From positions 806,001 to 870,000 of the forward strand of contig CAVQIT010000009.1 in the NCBI GenBank assembly GCA_963712655.1: 64,000 bases of DNA, given 5' to 3'. The notes beneath the pieces are model-generated. The model was not told the DNA's origin, made no database searches, and saw only the letters and a list, made by a program, of their open reading frames with translations. Numbering within the stretch: the first letter of the stretch is position 1; every line of letters begins with the position of its first letter. The translations under genes and the position numbers were made by a program. Positions 1-8,762 of the stretch are shown here, one piece after another. Source of the stretch: Pollutimonas sp963712655. Its GTDB lineage: Bacteria; Pseudomonadota; Gammaproteobacteria; Burkholderiales; Burkholderiaceae_B.

Positions 1-942
1 ATCTTCGCCATGATGCTTGGCCGCATGGTGCCTATTATCGGCGGGCCGGTGTTCGGGATACTGATAGGCATCGCCATCCGCAATACCGTAGGCGTCGGGC
101 CGCTGTTCAAGCCGGGGCTGCAGTTTGCCTCCAAGCAGGTGCTGCAATGGTCCATTATTGCGCTGGGTTTTGGCTTGAGCATCCAGCAAGTCGCCAAAAC
201 AGGCATGGAGTCATTGTCGGTAACCCTGGTTACGATTGCCGCCGCCTTCGGTTCGGCCTACTTGCTTGGCAAGTGGTTGAATATTCCCTCCAGGCTCAAG
301 GTGCTCATCGGTGTGGGCACGGCAATCTGCGGCGGTTCGGCCATCGCGGCGGTAACGCCTATCATCAAGGCCGATGAGCATGAAACCGCCTTCGCGATTT
401 CCACCATCTTCATTTTCAATATTGTGGCGGTCCTGACGTTTCCGCTGCTGGGCCATTGGCTGAACATGTCCGACCTTGGCTTCGGCATGTGGGCCGGCAC
501 CGCGATCAACGATACCTCTTCCGTGGTGGCCGCGGGCTACAGCTATAGCCAGACGGCGGGGGACTACGCCACTATTGTCAAGCTCACGCGCGCCACGTTG
601 ATTATTCCGATTTGCCTTGCGCTGGTGGTGTTCGAGGCGTGGCGCCATAAAAAACAGGGCGGCGGCAGCTTCAACCTGGCGCGCATTTTTCCGTGGTTCA
701 TCCTGTGGTTTCTGGTGGCCTCCGCAATACGCTCAAGCGGCTATCTGCCCCCGGCCATGATCGCCCCCTTGCAAACCCTGGCCCAATTCCTGATTATCGT
801 CGCATTGACCGCCATTGGCCTGTCTTCCGATTTGCGGCGCATGGCCATCGCCGGCATGCGGCCCGTGTTGCTGGGCCTGGGCGTATGGATATCGGTAGCC
901 GGCAGCGGCCTGGCGGTGCAGCATTTCATGGGAACGTGGTAG
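1..942 (+). CDS. YeiH/UPF0324 family membrane protein (putative sulfate/sulfite exporter), 5' partial
   Basis: Polytopic inner-membrane protein of the YeiH (UPF0324) family, often annotated as a putative sulfate exporter; the substrate is not proven for the family. The open frame is still open at base 1, and an in-frame ATG at base 10 gives 310 residues, while family members have about 340. The true start is therefore probably upstream of the window. About ten hydrophobic segments are visible, with the conserved central stretch CGGSAIAAVTPIIKA followed by a DEHE motif, and the GTAINDTSSVVAAGY motif. The 3' end overlaps the end of the opposite-strand MarR gene by 17 bp. Its position beside a receptor and a sulfatase would fit export of sulfate or sulfite released by catabolism, but that is inference from context. 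Confidence 0.85.
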   Translation: MFAMMLGRMVPIIGGPVFGILIGIAIRNTVGVGPLFKPGLQFASKQVLQWSIIALGFGLSIQQVAKTGMESLSVTLVTIAAAFGSAYLLGKWLNIPSRLKVLIGVGTAICGGSAIAAVTPIIKADEHETAFAISTIFIFNIVAVLTFPLLGHWLNMSDLGFGMWAGTAINDTSSVVAAGYSYSQTAGDYATIVKLTRATLIIPICLALVVFEAWRHKKQGGGSFNLARIFPWFILWFLVASAIRSSGYLPPAMIAPLQTLAQFLIIVALTAIGLSSDLRRMAIAGMRPVLLGLGVWISVAGSGLAVQHFMGTW

Positions 943-1486
943 CGTTCGGACGTCGGCCGGGCTGGCCCCGGTGCGGGCGGTCTTTTATGACATCGATTTC
1001 CAGCATTTGCCTGGCGCGGCGCGTGATCTTGTCCAGCACGGTCTGCAGCGCCTGGCGCTCCTCAAGCTCCAGGTCTTGCGTTATCAGCATATTCAGATCG
1101 GCCACGACCGGCATGATTTGCGCATAAAGCTGGCGGCCCGCCTGGCTGGCGGCGACAAAAACGGTGCGCGCATCGCGCCCGTCGCGCTTGCGTTCCAACC
1201 ATCCTTTTTCACACAATGAACCGATTGCCCGGGAAGTGCGTGCCGCGTCAAGGCTGGCGGCCTGCGCCAGCGCGCTGGAAGTCAGGGCCGTGTGCTGCAC
1301 GGCCGTGGCCAGAATGCGCCACTCGCGCCGCGTGATATTGAAACGCCCTTCGCAAAGCCGCGTGAATATCTGGTTCGAGGTTGCCCAGGCTTGGTAAAGA
1401 TGAAACAGGGTCATGTCCTGGATAGTGGCGGCAGGCGCATGGCCTGCCGAAAGATGGCCTTTGGATGGCTGAGCGGCTTGCGTCAT
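926..1486 (-). CDS. MarR-family transcriptional regulator
   Basis: Winged-helix regulator of the MarR family, 186 residues from the ATG at 1486. A longer open frame reaches 1594, but that would run through the promoter region and onto the start of the next gene, so the MTQAAQ start is preferred. The helix-turn-helix and wing are recognisable around residues 70-120 (SSALAQAASLDAARTSRAI, then a basic DGRDART wing). It is divergent from the Bug receptor/sulfatase pair, and a 23-bp palindrome sits between them. It is therefore probably the local repressor of that pair and of itself. The ligand is unknown; an aromatic or sulfonated compound would be a guess. Confidence 0.85.
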   Translation of the reverse strand: MTQAAQPSKGHLSAGHAPAATIQDMTLFHLYQAWATSNQIFTRLCEGRFNITRREWRILATAVQHTALTSSALAQAASLDAARTSRAIGSLCEKGWLERKRDGRDARTVFVAASQAGRQLYAQIMPVVADLNMLITQDLELEERQALQTVLDKITRRARQMLEIDVIKDRPHRGQPGRRPNATTFP

Positions 1487-1515
1487 GGTTGGCTTGGACC
1501 CAGGGGAAAAATGCG

Positions 1516-1538
1516 AATAGTTGATTAGATCAATTATT
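1516..1538. promoter_or_regulatory. Probable MarR operator
   Basis: An imperfect 23-bp inverted repeat with core TTGAT-TAG-ATCAA and outer arms matching at 9 of 10 positions. It lies between the divergent MarR gene (start 1486) and the receptor gene (start 1593). The spacing and symmetry are typical of MarR dimer sites. Binding is inferred. Confidence 0.5.
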
Positions 1539-1592
1539 GCTGTTCTTGTTAAGCTCCCCGCCATAAAGTGCCGAATATGAAGGAGACAACTC

Positions 1593-2576
1593 ATGCTTGC
1601 ATCGTTATTCCGGACAACGCTATTGTCCAGCCTGTTTTATGCTGTTTTTGCGACCACGGCGGCGCAAGCCGAAACCAAGGCCTTGTCCGAGCCGCTTACG
1701 CTGGTGGTCGGCTATGCGCCCGGAGGGGCCACCGACCAGGCGGCGCGCATTGTTGCCGACGCGCTGCAGGGCAAGCTTGGCGTACCCGTTATTGTCGAGA
1801 ATAAAACGGGAGCGGGCGGCCGCATCGCGGCCCAATACGTCAAAGCCGCGGGGCCGGGCAAGAACATGCTGGCCCTGGTCAATCCGGCGGTCATGGTGGT
1901 GGCGCCCTTGGTGTTCCAGAAATTGGCATACGATCCCGTCAAGGACTTCCAGCCTGTGTCCATGGTGACGCAATACGGTTTTGGCGTCGCGGTGCCGGCG
2001 CAAAGCCCGATCAAGGATGTGAAGGGCCTGATCGCCTGGGCCAAAAGCAATCCCGGTCAATTCAATGTCGGCGTGCCCGCCACGGGCAGCCTGCCTCATT
2101 TTTTTGGTTTGATGCTGGCCGATAAAATCGGCGTCAAGGCCGAAATCATCGGGTACCGGGGCTCGGCGCCGGTCTTGACGGACTTGATCGGCGGCGTGAT
2201 TCCCGTGGCAATCGACACCCTGGACGTCCTGACCAAGCAGCACGATGCCGGCCGCATCCGCATACTGGCGACCTCCGGGCCGCGGCGGGAACAGGCGCTG
2301 CCCCAGGTGCCCACGTTTACCGAGTCCGGCATAGCGCTGGAGGCTGTCGGCTGGAATGCGTTTTTTGCATCGGCTTCCATGCCTGGAGAAAAAGCGAAAA
2401 TGCTGGGCAACACCATCAAAGCCTTGCTCTCCGAGCCTGGCCTGCAGAAAAAGCTTATGCAGAATGACTTGATTCCGGTTGTGGCCGACGCGGATCAGAC
2501 CGCGGCGCTGGTCAAATCGTTTCGCCAGCAGTGGGAGCCTGCCGTGAAGGCCTCGAAGTTTGTCGTGACCGAATAA
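1593..2576 (+). CDS. Bug/TctC-family tripartite tricarboxylate transporter receptor
   Basis: Periplasmic solute-binding protein of the Bug (TctC) family, 327 residues. It has an N-terminal signal peptide (hydrophobic residues about 5-25, cleavage near AQA) and the family signature YAPGGATDQAAR, with VIVENKTGAGG about 25 residues further on. AGGAG lies about 6 bases before the ATG. No TctA/TctB membrane subunits are nearby; that is normal for the expanded Bug families of Alcaligenaceae, where orphan receptors are common and may also act as sensors. The stop codon overlaps the start of the sulfatase (TAATG), so the two are co-translated. The ligand is probably an organic anion, perhaps the sulfatase substrate or product; this is inference. 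Confidence 0.9.
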   Translation: MLASLFRTTLLSSLFYAVFATTAAQAETKALSEPLTLVVGYAPGGATDQAARIVADALQGKLGVPVIVENKTGAGGRIAAQYVKAAGPGKNMLALVNPAVMVVAPLVFQKLAYDPVKDFQPVSMVTQYGFGVAVPAQSPIKDVKGLIAWAKSNPGQFNVGVPATGSLPHFFGLMLADKIGVKAEIIGYRGSAPVLTDLIGGVIPVAIDTLDVLTKQHDAGRIRILATSGPRREQALPQVPTFTESGIALEAVGWNAFFASASMPGEKAKMLGNTIKALLSEPGLQKKLMQNDLIPVVADADQTAALVKSFRQQWEPAVKASKFVVTE

Positions 2577-4138
2577 TGGGCCAGGTTCAAAACGTTCTTT
2601 TCATTATGGCCGATCAACTGCGCGCCGATCATCTGGCGTGCTATGGCCACCCCTATATCCGAACGCCGAATATCGATGCGCTAGCCGGCAAGGGGGTGCG
2701 TTTCGAGCAGGCGTTCGTCAACTCGGGAGTCTGCGGGCCTTCCCGCATGAGCTACTACACTGGGCGCTATCCCTCTACGCACGGCGCGACCTGGAATCGC
2801 GTGCCGCTGTCGGTAGGCGAGGTGACCATGGGCGAATACCTGCGCAAGCACGGGCGCAAGCTGGCGCTGGCGGGGAAAACACATGTGATGCCCGATCATG
2901 CGGGGCTGGAGCGCTTGTCGCTGGATGGCGGCTCCGAGCTTGGGCGCTTGCTGAATACGGGCGGATTTGAGGAAATCGATCGTTACGACGGCCATCACGA
3001 GCCCGGCGAAGAAAGCGGCTATCCCGCGTACCTTCGCCGGCACGGCTATGTGTCCGACGATCCCTGGACCGATTTTGTCATTTCGGCGCGTGCTCGCGAC
3101 GGGCAGGTGGTCAGCGGCTGGCATATGCGCAATGCGTGCCTGCCTTCCCTGGTCGATGAAAAGCACTCCGAAACCGCCTATATGACCGACCAGGCGCTCA
3201 ATTTCATGGGCAAGATGGGCGGCGAGCCCTGGGTATTGCACCTAAGCTATGTCAAGCCGCATTGGCCATATATTGCGCCCGCTCCCTACCACCAGATGTA
3301 CAGCTTTGATCAATGCCTGCCGGTAGTGCGCAGCGAGGCCGAAAAGCTCGATGCGCATCCGGTGGTCGCCGCGTATCGGCAACAGGAAGAAAGCGTAAGC
3401 TTCGCCCGGGACGAGTGCCTGCGCACGGTACGGCCTGCATACCAGGGCTTGATCACCCAGCTCGACCATCATCTGGGCCGCTTGTTCGAGTATATGGAAC
3501 GTAGCGGCTTGATGAAAAATACCTTGATTATCTTTACCGCCGATCACGGGGATTTCCTGGGCGATCATTGGCTGGGCGAAAAAGAACTTTTCTATGACAC
3601 CGTGCAGCGTGTGCCGCTGATTGTCATGGACCCTTCGGTCCAGGCCGAAGCATCGCGCGGCCGGGTCGAGCGGCGCATGATCGAATCCGTCGATATTGTG
3701 CCGACTATGCTGGAGTCGCTGGCGATTCCCTTGGCTACGCATCGTCTGGAGGGCCGCAGCCTTTTGCCCATTTTGCATGGCCAACCCGAGACATGGCGCG
3801 ATTGCGTGTTTTCAGAGCTGGACTATAGCTATCGCCTGGCTCGCGTGCTGACGCATAAAACCCCATTGAATTCACGCGCCTGGTCGGTGCGCACCGAGGA
3901 TTGGTACTACGTGTACTGGATGGACGAGCCGGAGCAGCTTTACGACTTGCGCTCCGACCCCGATCAGTTCCAGGATCTGGGCCGGGATGCCGGGCATGCC
4001 GCCATACGCGCGCAGCTAAAGGAAAAATTGCTGGATTGGTTCACGCGTCTTAAACGCCGCGCCACGGTCAGCAATGAGGACGTGGAAAAAGGAACCAACG
4101 CCTATAAGAAGGCCGGGGTTTTCTACGGCCAGTGGTAG
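2576..4138 (+). CDS. Sulfatase-family hydrolase (arylsulfatase / phosphonate monoester hydrolase type)
   Basis: Alkaline-phosphatase-superfamily sulfatase, 520 residues, started at the ATG overlapping the receptor stop codon. The active-site motif is C53-G-P-S-R57; the cysteine is normally oxidised to formylglycine by a maturation enzyme that is not in this window. Metal-site residues are visible: D13 in the N-terminal strand, and D323-H324 in ADHGD, followed by the GDHWLGEK segment. No signal peptide is apparent, so a cytoplasmic hydrolase is likely. The residues around the motif (GVCGPSRMSYYTGRYPSTHG) resemble choline-sulfatase and phosphonate monoester hydrolases more than secreted arylsulfatases. 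Substrate specificity cannot be read from the sequence. Coupling to a Bug receptor and proximity to YeiH suggest uptake and cleavage of an organosulfate or similar ester. Confidence 0.88.
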   Translation: MGQVQNVLFIMADQLRADHLACYGHPYIRTPNIDALAGKGVRFEQAFVNSGVCGPSRMSYYTGRYPSTHGATWNRVPLSVGEVTMGEYLRKHGRKLALAGKTHVMPDHAGLERLSLDGGSELGRLLNTGGFEEIDRYDGHHEPGEESGYPAYLRRHGYVSDDPWTDFVISARARDGQVVSGWHMRNACLPSLVDEKHSETAYMTDQALNFMGKMGGEPWVLHLSYVKPHWPYIAPAPYHQMYSFDQCLPVVRSEAEKLDAHPVVAAYRQQEESVSFARDECLRTVRPAYQGLITQLDHHLGRLFEYMERSGLMKNTLIIFTADHGDFLGDHWLGEKELFYDTVQRVPLIVMDPSVQAEASRGRVERRMIESVDIVPTMLESLAIPLATHRLEGRSLLPILHGQPETWRDCVFSELDYSYRLARVLTHKTPLNSRAWSVRTEDWYYVYWMDEPEQLYDLRSDPDQFQDLGRDAGHAAIRAQLKEKLLDWFTRLKRRATVSNEDVEKGTNAYKKAGVFYGQW

Positions 4139-4211
4139 CAAGGAGCCTGCCTTGTACCCCGGGCCGGGAGCCTTTCCGACCCCCGCGTAAATGGCGGGCG
4201 CAAGCGTTATA

Positions 4212-4592
4212 TCAGGCGAACCATGACCCGGGATTGTGATTGACCGCTACGCCGATGATATAGGCAAAAATGGCGATGGCGATCAAGGCGGCGATCCCGC
4301 GCGTCGTGGCTGTTTTGCCGCGCTTGATGGCGAAGGTGCCCACGCCGATATACGCTATCAACAGCAGCAGTTTGGTCAGCACCCAGGGTTGCATGCCGGC
4401 GCTTCCCAACATGATGGTCAGGCTGATGCCGCAGACGAGCAAAATCGTATCGATAATGTGCGGCGCGATTTTGACCGCGCGCCGGTGCAGCAGGGCGGAG
4501 CCGGTTACCGACCAGTAAGCTCGTATGACGAAGAAAAGAATGCTCAGGCCCGCGGCCGTCATGTGCAAATGCTTGATAGCTGTGTAAGTCAT
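4212..4592 (-). CDS. SirB-family small membrane protein
   Basis: 126-residue hydrophobic protein with four predicted membrane helices, resembling the SirB (YchQ) family. The typical opening is present (YTAIKHLHMTAAGLSILFF), as are the RAYWSVTGS segment, the IDTILLVCGISL helix and a later KRGK segment. The ATG at 4592 is used; an upstream TTG at 4601 is in frame but less likely. The function of SirB proteins is not established. It is convergent with the sulfatase and shows no obvious operon partner. Confidence 0.8.
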   Translation of the reverse strand: MTYTAIKHLHMTAAGLSILFFVIRAYWSVTGSALLHRRAVKIAPHIIDTILLVCGISLTIMLGSAGMQPWVLTKLLLLIAYIGVGTFAIKRGKTATTRGIAALIAIAIFAYIIGVAVNHNPGSWFA

Positions 4593-4697
4593 GTTGCGCA
4601 ACCAGTTGCTTGTTGAAAATGTGAGATTGGATTGTAGGCCGGATTGGAACCATCGGCGTGTAACCCGAAAGGGCCGCAGGTCAGACCCGCCCCTGCA

Positions 4698-6674
4698 TTA
4701 TATTGACGCGTCGATTTTCCACGCTCCGTTGCCCTGGCCCTGCAAGACGAGTTGGCGGGCATGATGCCTCGACAGCGTACTGCGATGGCCCACGCTCACC
4801 AATATCGTTTGCGGCAATTGTTCGGCCACCAGGCGATACATGGCGTCTTCCAAGCCTTCGTCCATGGCCGATGTCGCTTCATCCAGGAATGCCGCGACGG
4901 GCGCCGCCAGCAGCAGGCGCCCGAAAGCCAGGCGCTGCTGTTCGCCCAGCGACAAGATGCGGCCCCAGTCGGCGACCTGATCCAGCTTATCGGCCAGATG
5001 GCCTAATTGGACCAGACTGAGAACCTCGCCGGCCCGCTGTTTGGAGAGCGGGTCCGCGGCATCGATCCGCGCCGCATTGCGCGGGGCGACAGAAAGTGTT
5101 TCGGGTTCGCGTCCAAGGTCGTTGGGAAGACTGCCGATCACGTCATCGAGATTGCCCGGCGCCCCGTGGGCGCTGGCGAGAGCGGCGTTCTGTTGCGCGC
5201 GGATGCTGGCGGTTTCCGTCGCGCTTTCGATACCTGGCAATTGGCGCGGATAATACAGGGCATCGCGCAAGCTGCCCAATGGCAGATAAGGTTTTTGCGA
5301 CAGGAACAAGGTGTTGTGCATGGGCCGGATGATGGTGCCCTGGCAGTATGGCCATAGTCCCGCTATGGCGCGCAGCAGCGTGGTCTTGCCCGATCCGGAC
5401 GGGCCGCGTATCAGCAGGGGCGCTCCTGGAAAGACTTCAAGAGACAGGTTTTCAAGCAGCAAGGCGTTGCCGGGAGTCCTGACGGTCAGTTGCTCCAGGG
5501 CAAGCCGCGAACCTTGGGTCTGTATGCTGGGCTCGGGCAAGGCGCGGGCTTCGTCCATGGCCTTGGTGAATCCGTTTAAACGATCGAGCGTAGCGCGGTA
5601 GGTGGCGAAGCTATCGTAGGCGGTGCGAAAGAACGACAGATTATCTTGCAGGCGCCCGAATGCCTGCGCTGTTTGCATCAAGTCGCCCAGGCTGATCTGC
5701 TTGGAGAAAAATCGCTGCGCCTGGATGATGAAGGGAAAGACGACAGCCGCCTGGCTGATCGTCAAATTGAAGCCCTGGAACTTGATCGACCGGTACACAA
5801 TCGCCCAGGCGTTGCCGATAACATGGGCGAAACGGCTGCGCAGCAGCGCGCCTTCGACTTTTTCGCCGGCATAAAAAGCAATGCTCTCCGAATACTCGCG
5901 CAGGCGCACCAGCGCATACCGGTAGTCGGCGTTGAAGCGTTCGTTCAGGAAGTTCAGCATGATCAGCGGCCGGCCGATCTTGACGGCGAAAACCGTGGCG
6001 ATGAGGACGTAGGCGAATACCAGGAAGACCATGCCGCGCGGGATTTCCACGCCCAGGGCAGCCAGCGGGCCCGACAATGTCCATAAAATCACGGTAAAGG
6101 CAAAGGTGGAAACCAGTGCGTTGACGACGCCTACCGACAGGGTAAGCGACATGTCCACAAACGTGGCGATGTCTTGCTGAATACGCTGATCCGGGTTGTC
6201 GGCCGGCATATCCAGGTACTGTGTACGGTAGTAGGCTTGCTTGTCGAGCCAGCGGCCAAGCAGTTCTTCGTTCAGCCACACGCGCCATCGAATCGTAAAG
6301 GCTTGCTGTATATAGAATTCGATCAGCACCCGCAGCACATGCACGGTGGCCAGAAAGGCAAACAGCAGTATGGCTTGCCAAAAGGCCGGCGAATCCAGCT
6401 TTTGCAAGGACGTATACATCGTGTTGCTCCAGTCTGAAAGCAGCACGTCCAGGCGGACCGCGCAAAGCGTCAGGAACAGGATCAGCAGCAGGGTGGCCAG
6501 CGGACGCCAATTGCGGCGCGGTGAAAAATAAGCTGCCGTCAGGTTCCAGAACTGACGCCCCCAGACCGTGAATTTTGCCAGGCCCCATATGGTGCCCGTC
6601 GCCAGTACAAGTGTAATCAGGCTGGCCTGCGCCAGCCACATGCCGCTTTCCAGCAGCGCGTCGTGCATGTTCAT
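4698..6674 (-). CDS. ABC transporter, fused permease/ATPase of the SbmA/BacA-YddA type
   Basis: 658-residue half-transporter with an N-terminal membrane domain (about residues 1-350, ABC_membrane_2/SbmA-like) and a C-terminal nucleotide-binding domain. The Walker A motif GPSGSGKTT is near residue 424, the signature LSLGEQQR near 572, Walker B FLDEATSAMD near 597, and an H-loop histidine in VGHRST. The start at 6674 has GGAG a few bases upstream; a longer frame to 6821 lacks support. Homologues (YddA, Rv1819c-like) import or export peptides, cobalamin-like molecules or long-chain acyl compounds; the substrate here is unknown. The gene stands alone, divergent from the tautomerase. Confidence 0.88.
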   Translation of the reverse strand: MNMHDALLESGMWLAQASLITLVLATGTIWGLAKFTVWGRQFWNLTAAYFSPRRNWRPLATLLLILFLTLCAVRLDVLLSDWSNTMYTSLQKLDSPAFWQAILLFAFLATVHVLRVLIEFYIQQAFTIRWRVWLNEELLGRWLDKQAYYRTQYLDMPADNPDQRIQQDIATFVDMSLTLSVGVVNALVSTFAFTVILWTLSGPLAALGVEIPRGMVFLVFAYVLIATVFAVKIGRPLIMLNFLNERFNADYRYALVRLREYSESIAFYAGEKVEGALLRSRFAHVIGNAWAIVYRSIKFQGFNLTISQAAVVFPFIIQAQRFFSKQISLGDLMQTAQAFGRLQDNLSFFRTAYDSFATYRATLDRLNGFTKAMDEARALPEPSIQTQGSRLALEQLTVRTPGNALLLENLSLEVFPGAPLLIRGPSGSGKTTLLRAIAGLWPYCQGTIIRPMHNTLFLSQKPYLPLGSLRDALYYPRQLPGIESATETASIRAQQNAALASAHGAPGNLDDVIGSLPNDLGREPETLSVAPRNAARIDAADPLSKQRAGEVLSLVQLGHLADKLDQVADWGRILSLGEQQRLAFGRLLLAAPVAAFLDEATSAMDEGLEDAMYRLVAEQLPQTILVSVGHRSTLSRHHARQLVLQGQGNGAWKIDASI

Positions 6675-6888
6675 CGGGTCTCCGCGAATACCTTGGCGTT
6701 GACACGCCAAAGACCGCATTTTGTTCGAAATACGGCCATAGCGCCAGTGCCGCGATACCATTGGCGGATGATTCCACTCTGCCGTGCCCGGCCTTGGAGG
6801 CGTGGTTTGGCGCTGAAACAAGGCTGCCCCTTGTTAGCGGTCGAATGTTGGATTATGGTATGCCATCATTCAACTATGCAGAGGTCAT

Positions 6889-7263
6889 ATGCCGTACGTT
6901 ACTATTTCCGCCACCCAAGGTCTTTCCGCCGGTCAAAAGAAGCAATTGCTGGAAGGCGCCAGCGATGCCGTGGTGCAAAGCACGGGGGCGTCTCTGGCCA
7001 GTGTGCGGGTCATGTTGCATGAGTTGGCCGATGGCCACTATTTGAATGCGGGCCGGTTCGGTACGCCCAGCCTTATGTTTGTCGTCGAGTTGGTCGAGGG
7101 TCGCAGCGAAGAGCAGAAGGCGGCGCTTATCCTTTCCCTGCACAAGGTTGGCGTGCAAGCCGGCAGTGTTCCCGAAAATGAAATCCGGGTGCGGCTCATC
7201 GATTTCCCGAAATCCAATATGGGGATGGCGGGCGGCGTTAGCGCCAAAGCGCTGGCCGGTTGA
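6889..7263 (+). CDS. Tautomerase-superfamily protein
   Basis: 124-residue protein starting MPYVTI, which places the catalytic Pro directly after the initiator methionine as in 4-oxalocrotonate tautomerase, MIF and cis-CaaD relatives. It is about twice the length of 4-OT. The second half (GTPSLMFVVELVEGRS) looks like a second beta-alpha-beta unit without its own N-terminal proline, so it is a fused-dimer member. It probably catalyses a keto-enol tautomerisation or a hydratase/dehalogenase-like step; the substrate is unknown. It is a single gene upstream of the repeat island. Confidence 0.82.
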   Translation: MPYVTISATQGLSAGQKKQLLEGASDAVVQSTGASLASVRVMLHELADGHYLNAGRFGTPSLMFVVELVEGRSEEQKAALILSLHKVGVQAGSVPENEIRVRLIDFPKSNMGMAGGVSAKALAG

Positions 7264-7295
7264 TGGATGTTGCGCGCCTTTCTTGTTGCGGGATA

Positions 7296-7312
7296 GCGTT
7301 AACAGGCCCTAA
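7296..7312. repeat. Fragment of the CTAG-bounded palindromic element
   Basis: The sequence GCGTTAACAGGCCCTAA matches, with two substitutions, the right-hand end of the palindromes at 12827-12902 and 45090-45188. No matching left arm is present here. It abuts the left border of the repeat island, so the island probably inserted at, or destroyed, an earlier copy. Confidence 0.6.
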
Positions 7313-7419
7313 CCCGAATGGCGCTTGCTTAGGCCGCTGCGGACGGCCGTAGTACGGAATATCGATGCGATCGCCCGGTGGCGCGAACCAAAGTGTCACG
7401 CCGTTTGGGTCGTCTGTTG

Positions 7420-7495
7420 GCGGGGTTTGTATTGTGTGCTGGCTGTATTCATATTGTCTGGCGGGGTTTGTATTGTTTGCTGGCAGGGTGCGTAT
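7420..7495 (+). repeat. Degenerate ~25-bp tandem repeats, left flank of island
   Basis: About three to four diverged copies of a unit resembling GGCGGGGTTTGTATTGTTTG followed by CTGG. The same unit occurs in opposite orientation at 9681-9890. The copies are too irregular for CRISPR. No open frame of interest is present. Confidence 0.55.
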
Positions 7496-7599
7496 TTCTA
7501 GTGCCGTCCGTCGGGGGTCATGCCGGTGGGAGCCAGCCCGGTCGGCCGGTTAGGCGCCTGCGCGCCTGACATCGCGCGCTTGTATGGTGTAGGGGCGTC

Positions 7600-7790
7600 T
7601 TCTGAAGTGTGGGGAAGGCGCTGGGGTGAGGGACGCCGCGTCACATCAGCCGTTTCCAGCGGACTGACTAGATTAGCAATTCCCACCCCGCCTCGAATCG
7701 TCGATAAGGAATCTAGCGGCCTGGACCGCCGATTGATCGCAAGCTAACGCCGAGGCGGAGCTACCCCAGCACATTCACGTTATTGCAAGG
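7600..7790 (+). ncRNA. Candidate IS110 bridge RNA
   Basis: The non-coding left end of the IS occupies the position where IS110-group elements encode their bridge RNA. Two stem-loops can be read. CTAGATT (7668-7674) pairs with AATCTAG (7710-7716) and encloses about 35 nt. CCGCC near 7726-7730 can pair with GGCGG near 7754-7758 and encloses about 24 nt. The word GAATCTA at 7709-7715 also occurs at the right terminus (8774-8780). Guide segments could not be assigned with confidence, and the exact ends are unknown. Confidence 0.4.
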
Positions 7791-7799
7791 AGAGCAGTT

Positions 7800-8762
7800 A
7801 TGCAAGCAGAGCGTTGCTATGTGGGTGCGGACGTTGCCAAGGCCGAGTTCGTGGTGGGTAGTTATGGGCCCAAGCAAGTGGCCTCGAAATCTGTCCCGAA
7901 CAGTCTTACTGCCATTGGCCGTTGGCTTAAGACATTACCTGCGAACAGTTGTATCGCGATGGAATCGACGGGTAGATACCACAAACCGTTAGCCGATATG
8001 GCGCACGCCGGTGGGTTCGAGGTGTATGTACTGAACGCCAGGCATGTTCATCATTACGGCAAATCGCTAGGCCGGCGTGGCAAGACAGACCGATTGGATG
8101 CAGAGGTGATTGCCCGTTATGCAGCGCTCGAGCATGAGAACTTGCACCGCTACCAGCCCACGCCCGCACATCTGCAGGCACTATGTGACTTGCAGCGGCT
8201 TCGCACCATGGCGGTGCAAGCCGGTGTCACGCTTAGGCAATCCTATCAGGGCAGTGAGAAGCGTACGCGTGCGCTTATTGAACCTGCCTTGGAAGCGCTA
8301 AAGGCCGCGGTGTCAGCGCTAGAGGACGAGATGAGCAAACAGGTACAGGCCAATGAGAAACTGGCGCAGACTTATGCATTAGTGAGCAGCGTCACGGGAA
8401 TCGGCTTGCAGAGCGGCATAGCGCTCTCGATCCTGTTTGAGCGAATTCCGTTTACGACCGGCGATGCCCTGGTGGCCTTTACCGGACTGGACCCCAGGCC
8501 GCGCGAATCGGGGCAATTCGTGGGGCTGCGCAAGGTGAGTAAACAAGGTAGTGCCGCCTTGAGAACGTTGCTTTATAACGCCGCCCGCTCAGCGGCGCGT
8601 TCAGCCGTGTTCAAGGGCTATTACCAGGCACTTCGCGCAAAAAAATTCGCCTCAACTGAGGCATTGGTGATTCTGGCGCGCAAGCTGCTACGCATCGCCT
8701 ATGGCGTCTGGCGAACCCGAAAACCCTTCGATGCCACGAGGTTGGCATCAATACCTGGTTGA
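7800..8762 (+). CDS. IS110-family transposase (bridge-RNA-guided recombinase)
   Basis: Complete 320-residue IS110-type recombinase. The N-terminal RuvC-like DEDD domain shows D11 (GADVAK), E55 (MESTGRY) and D97/D100 (KTDRLDA). The C-terminal transposase_20 domain contains FTGLDPRPRESG and the SKQGSAALR motif with the likely nucleophile S251. AAGGAGAG lies just upstream of the ATG. Length and active-site residues are intact, so the enzyme may be functional. In studied members (IS621) the protein uses a bridge RNA to pair target and donor DNA; that mechanism is known for the family and not shown here. The gene lies inside repeat copy A. Confidence 0.95.
   Translation: MQAERCYVGADVAKAEFVVGSYGPKQVASKSVPNSLTAIGRWLKTLPANSCIAMESTGRYHKPLADMAHAGGFEVYVLNARHVHHYGKSLGRRGKTDRLDAEVIARYAALEHENLHRYQPTPAHLQALCDLQRLRTMAVQAGVTLRQSYQGSEKRTRALIEPALEALKAAVSALEDEMSKQVQANEKLAQTYALVSSVTGIGLQSGIALSILFERIPFTTGDALVAFTGLDPRPRESGQFVGLRKVSKQGSAALRTLLYNAARSAARSAVFKGYYQALRAKKFASTEALVILARKLLRIAYGVWRTRKPFDATRLASIPG

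Noticed and set aside
7668..7758. Specific target-guide and donor-guide assignments in the bridge RNA
   Set aside because: Only 5-7-nt matches to the flanks were found, some of them explained by an internal stem, so no assignment is justified without covariance analysis.
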